Below, one piece after another: positions 14,050-19,858 of a DNA stretch of 19,858 nt. The stretch is from Syntrophomonadaceae bacterium. Its GTDB lineage: Bacteria; Bacillota; Dethiobacteria; DTU022; UBA8154. Position 1 is the first letter of the stretch; each line of letters starts with the position of its first letter. The stretch is from the NCBI GenBank assembly GCA_007122565.1, contig SKTJ01000252.1, forward strand, positions 1-19,858, written 5' to 3'. Both the position numbers and the translations under genes were made by a program. The notes under the pieces were generated by a model, which was not told the origin of the DNA, made no database searches, and saw only the letters and a program-made list of their open reading frames with translations.

Positions 14050-14142
14050 ACATTTTGTCCTTGCAGGCAATAGGCGCGGCCAATCTGCACCTACGCTTTT
14101 TCACCGGGATTCCGCGTCACTAGCGCTCCTCGCGATGACAGA
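14050..14142. repeat. Degenerate intergenic repeat remnant
   Basis: Non-coding stretch with CACCGGGATTCCGCGTC followed by ACTAGCGCTCCTCGCGATGAC (about 14102-14139). This resembles, on the other strand, the widely scattered GTCATTGCGAGGAGCGAAG-type bacterial intergenic repeats. The preceding TAGGCGCGGC...GCACCTA also forms a weak inverted repeat. It ends at a strong terminator. Recognition is from memory of the sequence style only; no second copy exists in this window. Confidence 0.4.
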
Positions 14143-14186
14143 AAAAAACCATCCAAGCTTTCGAGATAAACTTGGATGGTTTTTTA
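14142..14186 (-). terminator. Strong bidirectional terminator after the first ThDP enzyme gene
   Basis: Perfect stem CCATCCAAG (14149-14157) with CTTGGATGG (14171-14179), extended by A(6-7) on the left and T(6) on the right, with a 13-nt loop. It has a T-run in both directions. It serves the minus-strand ThDP gene ending at 14256. Confidence 0.85.
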
Positions 14187-14255
14187 AAGTTTTACTACCC
14201 TAAACAAGCGCACCGCCTCTCTGTCCCTGTGGGTCTCCAATCTTTTCTTTTGTTT

Positions 14256-15974
14256 TTACGCACCCGGCGGCATGGGGAATTCGCATCCCCGCATAATAAG
14301 TTCCGGCCAGTAGCGATCCATGGGATGGGGAGTAAGCGCCACGGGGATTTCGATTACGGCAGGCTTTCCTGAAGCGAAGGCCCTACCCAGAGCAGGTTTA
14401 ATATCTTCCACTTTCAGCACTTTTTCCCCATATGCGCCAAACCCTTTGGCTACATCACTGTAGCTGGCATCGCTGAAATCAACTCCCACCGGATTATTGT
14501 AAAGCCCGATCTGGCCTGCTTTAATCATCCCCCAGGCCCGGTCATTAAGGACGATACTAACCGAGGGCAGATTATAGCGGACAGCCGTCTCAAGTTCCTG
14601 ACAGGTCATGCCAAACGCTCCGTCTCCCGTTATATTTACTACTTTTTGATCCGGGAATACGAGCTTGGCCGCATTGGAAAAGGGGAGGCCAAAGCCAAGA
14701 TGGCCGAAACCGGCAGGAAACATCTTTTTCAGGGGATTGTTTACATGGACAAAAGTGTGGGTCCATTCCATGACCTGGCCGCCGTCAAAAGCTACAATAG
14801 TGTCTTTGTCCAGTGCCCCGGCAATGGCTTGCAAAGCCGTAGCCTCATTCATGGGATCAGAGATTTGTTTTGCTATTTCCGTAACGGAGTGCATGTATTG
14901 CTTATATGCGGTAACGAGCTCTGCCCCCCATTTTTTCCAATCACTTGCGCCCAATTTGCGGCCTTGCAGTGCTTCCAACAGATCTTGTAAAAATACTTTT
15001 GCATCGGAGACAATGCCGATCTCCGCTGGTGCATTCATGCCAATATTACAGGGATCAATATCCACATGGATAATTTTTTGTGTATCCCTCGCACCCAAAA
15101 TGGGTGGTTTGCCGAGTCCCATCCAGCTTGAGAAACGGCAGCCTACTGCCACTATGAGATCAGACTCAGAAAGAGCCTTAACGACTGAGGCTCCACCAAG
15201 CCAACCGGAGGTACCAAAGTAAGTATCATCATTCTCCTCCACACAGCCGTCCCCCATCGGTGTGGTTGTTGCCGGGATACCCAGGGCAGCGACCTTCCGG
15301 AAATCTTCCCATGCACCGGCTCTGACAACGCCGCCGCCCGCTACCAATAAAGGTCGTTTGGCTTTGCAAATTTGCTCCGCTGCCCTGTTAATGGACTGTG
15401 GGTCTCCCTTTACCCGACCTGCCGGAATATATTCTTCCAGAACCACATCCTCTTCCTCCGCACATTTGAACATGACATCCACTGGGATATCCAGATGCAC
15501 AGGGCCTGGGCGACCGGTATTAGCCTGCCGGTAAGCCATGCGCAGCATCTCACCCAGTCTTTCACGCTGGTTTACCACCCCATTCCATTTTGTGATTGAT
15601 TTAAACAAGTCCAGATGATTTCCGTCCTGAATGGAACCAAGGTGGGGGTAGCTGCAGAAAGTCTGGTTGTTGGGAGTAATCACGATCATGGGGATACTGT
15701 CCGTATAAGCCGCAGCAACGCCGGGCAACAGGTTTGCCGCTCCAGGGCCGACCGTCCCGAAACACACCCCGGGAGTTCCTGACAACCTTGTTACAGCATC
15801 TGCCATATGTCCGCTGTTTTCTTCATGACGCGTGGTAAAGAGATCGATTCCCTCTTCACGGGAAACAGCATCCATAAAGGGAAACAGCTGCCCCCCGGGC
15901 ACACCAAATACATACTTAACACCAAGCTGCTTCATTAACTTCGCCAGCAGGGCACCACCGGTTAACGTTTGCAT
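14256..15974 (-). CDS. Thiamine-diphosphate-dependent enzyme, acetolactate synthase-like (paralog 1)
   Basis: ThDP-fold decarboxylase or carboligase of the IlvB/benzoylformate decarboxylase superfamily. The 572 residues hold all three domains: Pyr domain (about 1-170) with catalytic Glu51 in TRHEENSGHMADA, the central domain (about 190-340), and the PP domain with ITGDGAFGM (448-456) and LND (476-478) for Mg-ThDP. SYPHLGSIQDGNHLDLFKSITKW (109 on) is the usual substrate-channel region. It ends with PHPMDRYWPEL...PMPPG, a tail shared with the second ThDP gene. There is no regulatory subunit (ilvN) nearby and no CoA-binding tail, so housekeeping acetolactate synthase and oxalyl-CoA decarboxylase are less likely. 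Reaction and substrate are unknown. ATG 15974 has AAGGAGG at ideal spacing. It is divergent from the LuxR gene across 162 bp. Confidence 0.88.
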   Translation of the reverse strand: MQTLTGGALLAKLMKQLGVKYVFGVPGGQLFPFMDAVSREEGIDLFTTRHEENSGHMADAVTRLSGTPGVCFGTVGPGAANLLPGVAAAYTDSIPMIVITPNNQTFCSYPHLGSIQDGNHLDLFKSITKWNGVVNQRERLGEMLRMAYRQANTGRPGPVHLDIPVDVMFKCAEEEDVVLEEYIPAGRVKGDPQSINRAAEQICKAKRPLLVAGGGVVRAGAWEDFRKVAALGIPATTTPMGDGCVEENDDTYFGTSGWLGGASVVKALSESDLIVAVGCRFSSWMGLGKPPILGARDTQKIIHVDIDPCNIGMNAPAEIGIVSDAKVFLQDLLEALQGRKLGASDWKKWGAELVTAYKQYMHSVTEIAKQISDPMNEATALQAIAGALDKDTIVAFDGGQVMEWTHTFVHVNNPLKKMFPAGFGHLGFGLPFSNAAKLVFPDQKVVNITGDGAFGMTCQELETAVRYNLPSVSIVLNDRAWGMIKAGQIGLYNNPVGVDFSDASYSDVAKGFGAYGEKVLKVEDIKPALGRAFASGKPAVIEIPVALTPHPMDRYWPELIMRGCEFPMPPGA

Positions 15975-16074
15975 AACGCTCCTCCTTGTTTTAAAAATAA
16001 TTATCTTTATACATTATCCTATAAATAACATAGTCAGGATATTATCTAAAAGTATCTAATCGCAATATTCTGTA

Positions 16075-16115
16075 TATACTTAAGTATAAATTTTTGCTAT
16101 AATTTAAGTATAAAT
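16075..16115 (+). promoter_or_regulatory. LuxR-gene promoter with palindromic operator-like repeats
   Basis: An extended -10 TGCTATAAT (16095-16103) lacks a normal -35. In its place, at exactly 17 bp, is TATACT, the start of a perfect 14-bp palindrome TATACTTAAGTATA (16075-16088). TTAAGTATAAAT occurs twice as a direct repeat (16080-16091 and 16104-16115), the second covering the probable start of transcription. Autoregulation is suggested. Confidence 0.6.
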
Positions 16116-16136
16116 ACTCTTTATTAAGAGGTAATC

Positions 16137-17231
16137 ATGAAAGATGGTATTACAAAAAAAGAGTACGCGAGGACAATAGACTTCTTTGAATACATATCCA
16201 AATCGGATGGCAGCAACTTTCAGAAGAATGTTTTGCTGGCAATGGCAGAATTTTTTCATTATGAGCATGCCACATTCTTTATCACTGACGAGCGGGGAGA
16301 ATTTACTGACCCCGTATTGTTGAACATCGATCAAAGCTTTATGCATGCCTATCTTGCTTATTATCACAACACAGATATATTCTATCCAAACAAAAATATT
16401 GGTTTGGATTATTTTCAAAAGAAGGCTGTCCTAACCATAACAGATATAATGTCTTACAAACAGTTTGAAGAAACCGAGTTTTATAACGATTTTTTGAAGA
16501 AGCAAAACCTTTATCACGAATTGGCTCTGGCTTTATTTCATGGGGATAAAATGGTTGGCGGAATTGGCCTGTTTAAACCAAAGGGCGAAAACTTTGCGTT
16601 ACAAGATATACAGAGGGTAAAAGCACTTTCAAAATGTATCTCCGCTTTATTACATAAAAATATGGAATTAAAAAGAGAACTGCAACACAAAGAACTATAT
16701 GAAGTATCTTTCAGCAATTCCCCTGTGGGTATGATTATCTTTAACAAAGAGTTGGAGATTTTTTATGCTAACTCACGTTCATTGTTATTTGGGCAGAACA
16801 TTTTTAATAAAAAAGTAACTGAAAGTGAACTTGTTAACCTGATAATTAAGCAAATCGGTAGCCACTGGATCAATGGAGTAAATAAAACATGCTTATCCCC
16901 AGCGTTAAAAGAATACACCATCCGAATCCTTACTCTGACAGGTAATCAGGGATACCAGCAAAAGCCAACCTTTTTACTTACCATTTCACCCGAAACAGAA
17001 ATGTCATTGGATAGCCCCGAGCATAAAAATGTTGAAGAATACAGGCTGACAAACCGGGAGTTGGAAATTGTACCTTTGGTTTTAAGGGGCATGACCAATC
17101 AGGAGATAGCCGGTGAGTTATATATTACTCCCGTTACTGTAAAAGCCCATCTTCAAAGAATTTTTAAGAAGATGGGCGTAAGTAACCGCACAAGTCTCAG
17201 TCATAAATTGAATCTGATAAAAAATAAATAG
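16137..17231 (+). CDS. LuxR-family transcriptional regulator with N-terminal sensor domain
   Basis: A 364-residue DNA-binding regulator. The C-terminus (about 302-361) is a LuxR/GerE helix-turn-helix: LTNRELEIVPLVLRGMTNQEIAGELYITPVTVKAHLQRIFKKMGVSNRTSL. The N-terminal part (about 10-175) looks GAF-like, with alternating strands and helices and the ending GIGLFKPKGENFALQDIQRVKALS; residues 185-285 resemble a PAS-like segment (FSNSPVGMIIFNKELEIFYANSRSLLFG). There is no receiver domain with a phospho-Asp pocket and no membrane segment, so it probably senses a small molecule in the cytoplasm. The start ATG 16137 has AGAGGT 4-5 nt upstream. It is placed between two ThDP enzymes and is AT-richer than both. 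The direct target is probably one or both of them; the ligand is unknown. Confidence 0.88.
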   Translation: MKDGITKKEYARTIDFFEYISKSDGSNFQKNVLLAMAEFFHYEHATFFITDERGEFTDPVLLNIDQSFMHAYLAYYHNTDIFYPNKNIGLDYFQKKAVLTITDIMSYKQFEETEFYNDFLKKQNLYHELALALFHGDKMVGGIGLFKPKGENFALQDIQRVKALSKCISALLHKNMELKRELQHKELYEVSFSNSPVGMIIFNKELEIFYANSRSLLFGQNIFNKKVTESELVNLIIKQIGSHWINGVNKTCLSPALKEYTIRILTLTGNQGYQQKPTFLLTISPETEMSLDSPEHKNVEEYRLTNRELEIVPLVLRGMTNQEIAGELYITPVTVKAHLQRIFKKMGVSNRTSLSHKLNLIKNK

Positions 17232-17242
17232 CCTTATACTTA

Positions 17243-17338
17243 GCCGGTGATATAGATCAAACCGGCGGCAAATACTCACACTCAGCTACTGTAATTAAAG
17301 GAACCTGCGCCGGACACTTTCTTGTCTTGCGCAGGTTC
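17243..17338. other. Two tandem hairpins in the LuxR-ThDP gap
   Basis: GCCGGT/ACCGGC (17243-17248 with 17261-17266, inner GAT/ATC) and a perfect 10-bp stem GAACCTGCGC/GCGCAGGTTC (17301-17310 with 17329-17338, inner GACA/TGTC). Neither is followed by a T-run. They lie between the LuxR stop and the next promoter, so weak or factor-dependent termination is possible. Confidence 0.5.
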
Positions 17339-17424
17339 TCTAGTAGTATGCGGTGTCTGTCTTTTGTACAAGGGCAACCAGTTGGGGTGATATGGGATAT
17401 TGAAAAATAGATACTTTTGGATAG

Positions 17425-17453
17425 TATACTGAAAATTTAATTTATAAGATAAT
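17425..17453 (+). promoter_or_regulatory. Probable promoter of the second ThDP gene with TATACT in the -35 position
   Basis: TATACT (17425-17430, within the palindrome AGTATACT 17423-17430), a 17-bp spacer, then GATAAT (17448-17453). This copies the arrangement at the LuxR promoter. A further ATACT lies at 17411-17415. The poor -35 suggests an activator. Confidence 0.5.
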
Positions 17454-17498
17454 ATACGTGGACCGGTCCTGAACATTTGTCAATAAGGAGGAGATAAA

Positions 17499-19244
17499 AT
17501 GACTGAATTGACGGGCGCTGAAGTGCTGGTGAAGGCTCTTAAGAAAGAGGGTGTGCGCCATGTTTTTGGCATTAGCGGCCATGGCATCGTAGCGCTGATG
17601 GAGGCCTTGCGTAACGAGGAGGGTATCGACTTTATCTGTCCGAGACAAGAAAGCGCCAGCCAGATGGCTGACGGCTGGGCTCGGGCAACTGGAGAAATTG
17701 GGGTGTGCTGCTCAACAGTGGCACCCGGGGCAGTTAACCTTGTCACTGGACTTTCTGAGGCCTATGCTGATAGCTCGCCGGTGCTGGCTATTACTACCAA
17801 CAACCAGAGTACTATAAGCTACCCTGATGTAGGGGCCTTGGAGGCAATTGATTCCCTCTCTTTCTACCGGCCGGTCACCAAGTGGAATTCAGCAATCCAC
17901 CGCTGGGACAGAATCCCCGAGTTAGTACAGCGGGCCTTCAGAGAAGCTCTGAGTGGCAGGCCGGGACCGGTACACCTGGATATCCCCATGGATGTTATTT
18001 GCGGTAAAGGAGATGCCAGCCAGCTGCCAAATCCCGAAAATTATCGCCCGATTGGGCGTGTCAGGGGTGACCTAACGCTCATTGAAAGAGCCGCCAAAAT
18101 TCTTCTTGATGCCGAAAGGCCTCTTCTGGTGGCGGGAGGTGGTGTGATCGCTTCTCAAGCCTGGGATCAGTTCCGGCTACTGGTGGATAAGCTTGGTGCA
18201 GCAGCCACGACGACTCCTGAAGGCTCAGGGTGTCTCTCTGCGGATCGCTCTTACTTCTTCGGCGATGCCGGCTGGTTGGGTGGAAATGCCGTCATGCAAG
18301 CACTGCAGGAAGCTGATGTGATTCTGGCTGTTGGCTGTAACTTCTCATCGTGGCTTGGCCTCGGCAAACCCCCGATTATGTCAGGCCCGCCTCAGCAAAA
18401 GATTATACATGTTAACATAGATCCCAGTTCCATTGGTAAAAATGTAGCAGTCGAGATCGGTATTGTGGGCGATGCCAGGACTGTATTAATGGATTTGCTA
18501 GCTGCTATGGAGGAGAACAAACAAAGAGGGAGGGCAAACAATAAATGGTTACAGGGTCTTGTAGAGACCTATCAGCAGTATTTAAAAAGTCTGGAGCCGA
18601 TGCTGGGGATTGATAACGGTCCCATCACACAAGCCAGGCTGGCCAAGGAGGTCGGTGAGTACCTGGCTGACAAGGATGCCATGGTGACCATAGATGGGGG
18701 GATGACCTTTCACTGGGCCTTCACCTACATTCATGCTTACCAGCCCCGCCAGAGGTTCTTTGCCGCAGGAGGAGGTCAGCTTGGCATTGGACAACCAATG
18801 GCAAATGCGTTCAAGCTTGCTTTCCCTGAACGCCCTGTGCTCAACTTCTGTGGTGATGGTGGTTTTGGCCTGACCTTGTCGGAGCTGGATACAGCAGTAA
18901 GGCATAACCTGGCGGTGGTTAATGTCATAAATAATGATGGCGGTTGGGGAATGATCAAGGCGGGACAATTTGCCCTGTATGGCCCGGAAGCCGTTGCGGG
19001 TATTGACCAGGATTTCGCCCCCGTGGATTATGCCGGGATTGCCAAAGGTTTTGGTTGCTACGGGGAGCAGGTCAATTCCCCATCGGAGATTAAGCCAGCA
19101 CTGGAACGGGCCTTTCAGTCCGGTAAGCCGGCTGTCCTGGATGTAAGATTACAGCTTGTTCCCCACCCCATGTTTGGCACTTTAGCAGCAGTACTCTTAA
19201 AAGATACCAATCTCCCTATGCCAGGCGGTCCACCCCAGGGATAA
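17499..19244 (+). CDS. Thiamine-diphosphate-dependent enzyme, acetolactate synthase-like (paralog 2)
   Basis: A 581-residue full-length paralog of the enzyme at 14256-15974, similar throughout. The Pyr domain has catalytic Glu51 in CPRQESASQMADGWAR, where the usual preceding His is Gln50. The central domain shares RPLLVAGGGV (208-217) and FSSWLGLGKPPI (282-293) with paralog 1. The PP domain has FCGDGGFGL (450-458) and NND (478-480), and the tail PHPMFGTL...PMPGG matches that of paralog 1. The active-site neighbourhood HGIVALMEAL (28-37) differs from PGGQLFPFMDA in paralog 1, which suggests the two act on different substrates or as different subunits. A perfect AAGGAGG stands 8 nt before the ATG. 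It lies downstream of the LuxR gene with its own probable promoter. Reaction unknown; a biosynthetic IlvB role is unlikely without a small subunit. Confidence 0.88.
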   Translation: MTELTGAEVLVKALKKEGVRHVFGISGHGIVALMEALRNEEGIDFICPRQESASQMADGWARATGEIGVCCSTVAPGAVNLVTGLSEAYADSSPVLAITTNNQSTISYPDVGALEAIDSLSFYRPVTKWNSAIHRWDRIPELVQRAFREALSGRPGPVHLDIPMDVICGKGDASQLPNPENYRPIGRVRGDLTLIERAAKILLDAERPLLVAGGGVIASQAWDQFRLLVDKLGAAATTTPEGSGCLSADRSYFFGDAGWLGGNAVMQALQEADVILAVGCNFSSWLGLGKPPIMSGPPQQKIIHVNIDPSSIGKNVAVEIGIVGDARTVLMDLLAAMEENKQRGRANNKWLQGLVETYQQYLKSLEPMLGIDNGPITQARLAKEVGEYLADKDAMVTIDGGMTFHWAFTYIHAYQPRQRFFAAGGGQLGIGQPMANAFKLAFPERPVLNFCGDGGFGLTLSELDTAVRHNLAVVNVINNDGGWGMIKAGQFALYGPEAVAGIDQDFAPVDYAGIAKGFGCYGEQVNSPSEIKPALERAFQSGKPAVLDVRLQLVPHPMFGTLAAVLLKDTNLPMPGGPPQG

Positions 19245-19414
19245 AAAAGCTTGAATAGCAGGGATACTTTGATGCACGAGGGATCTATGAACGCTTTACT
19301 ACGTCAGCTCTGGTAAAAATAAACGGAACTGGCGTATCTTTTTATATAAAAGCTATATCCAATATTTTCTCCGGCGTGTGTATAATATAATCGGGGTTCA
19401 AACATAAATAACTT

Positions 19415-19429
19415 GTAATTTATAATTAC
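19415..19429. repeat. Short AT-rich inverted repeat
   Basis: GTAATT (19415-19420), TAT, AATTAC (19424-19429) in the gap 19245-19447. The rest of that gap shows no gene, no terminator and no clear promoter in either direction. Confidence 0.4.
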
Positions 19430-19447
19430 CCACTGGAAAAGATTCGG

Positions 19448-19858
19448 TCAATAATTTTTTATGTAACTAGAAATTATTTCAATTAAATCTTTTCCCTTAT
19501 CCATTATGCCAGCAAATCCTAAGAATCCATGAATCATATCTTCATAACAATAATATGTTACATCCACGCCCGCTTCTTTTAACCGCTTAGCATAGACTTC
19601 CCCTTGATCATGCAAGGGGTCATATCCTGCAGTGACAATCAGGGCCGGGGGTAAATCGTGCAGGCTTTCGGCCAGCAGTGGTGAGACCTGAATGTTATGC
19701 CTGTCTGCGTCCGTCCGCAGGTAAAGCTTTTCAAAGTAGCGTATATCTTCCCCGGTCAGAAAGTAACCGTCAAACTTGCTTTGCGATGGATATTCCCGGG
19801 AAATATCTGTTATGGGGTAAATTAAAACCTGCAAACACAAAGAAGGACAACCCCGGTC
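19448..19858 (-). CDS. Aes-type alpha/beta-hydrolase (esterase/lipase), 3' part, cut by the right edge
   Basis: The frame is open to the last base of the window (reading DRGCPSLCLQVLIYPITD at the edge), so the N-terminal half is missing. The visible 137 residues match the C-terminal half of hormone-sensitive-lipase/Aes-type carboxylesterases. They include LIYPITD after the expected position of the nucleophile helix, the cap-adjacent VSPLLAESLHDLPPALIVTAGYDPLHDQG with the acid Asp, and the catalytic His in DMIHGFLGF. The nucleophile Ser (GDSAG) and the HGGG oxyanion motif would lie beyond the edge. Substrate unknown. It converges with the second ThDP gene and is probably part of another unit. 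Confidence 0.85.
   Translation of the reverse strand, partial: DRGCPSLCLQVLIYPITDISREYPSQSKFDGYFLTGEDIRYFEKLYLRTDADRHNIQVSPLLAESLHDLPPALIVTAGYDPLHDQGEVYAKRLKEAGVDVTYYCYEDMIHGFLGFAGIMDKGKDLIEIISSYIKNY

Noticed and set aside
14256..19244. Biosynthetic acetolactate synthase (ilvB) or sulfoacetaldehyde acetyltransferase (xsc)
   Set aside because: No ilvN, ilvC or other branched-chain genes, and no phosphotransacetylase or sulfonate genes nearby; motifs do not single out either enzyme.
19272..19316. Mini-ORF of 14 codons after the second ThDP gene
   Set aside because: Too short, with no ribosome site or conserved look.

Overview
The window looks like the chromosome of an anaerobic, low-to-mid GC Firmicute (Clostridia, in the broad Peptococcaceae-type range). 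The basis is style: strong AGGAGG-type ribosome binding sites, several TTG/GTG starts, sigma-A-like TATAAT promoters, hairpin-plus-T terminators and a c-di-GMP-I riboswitch. No rRNA, tRNA, CRISPR, transposase or phage gene was found. The species cannot be named from the sequence.

Layout. (1) 1-661: the 3' end of an unrecognised gene, its terminator, and a 54-residue charged helical protein. (2) 698-4806, all minus strand: CoA-acylating methylmalonate/malonate-semialdehyde dehydrogenase, a degenerate ferritin-like protein, a class III aminotransferase and a membrane-anchored cyclophilin. The aminotransferase and dehydrogenase together would turn a beta-amino acid (beta-alanine or 3-aminoisobutyrate) into acetyl- or propionyl-CoA. 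(3) 4961-7394, plus strand: a YdjM-type membrane hydrolase, then a promoter, a c-di-GMP-I riboswitch and a secreted protein with three Ig-like repeats. (4) 7413-13567, minus strand: hyuA, a large palindrome, hyuB, a PaaK-like acyl-CoA ligase and an Asp/Glu/hydantoin racemase. (5) 13795-19244: a two-helix membrane protein, repeat debris and a terminator, then a LuxR-type regulator between two paralogous thiamine-diphosphate (ThDP) enzymes, one divergent and one downstream. (6) 19448-19858: the 3' part of an Aes-type esterase, cut by the window edge.

How it may work together. Region 4 has the parts of an ATP-dependent hydantoinase system (HyuA, HyuB, racemase) but no carbamoylase, and it carries an acyl-CoA ligase. 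That combination also recalls acetophenone carboxylase plus benzoylacetate-CoA ligase, so the substrate is open. The LuxR promoter, the downstream ThDP promoter and the hyuA promoter all carry TATACT/AGTATA dyads at or next to their -35 positions. This suggests, without proving it, that one regulator links the ThDP enzymes and the hyu operon. The most solid regulatory finding is the riboswitch-controlled Ig-like surface protein.
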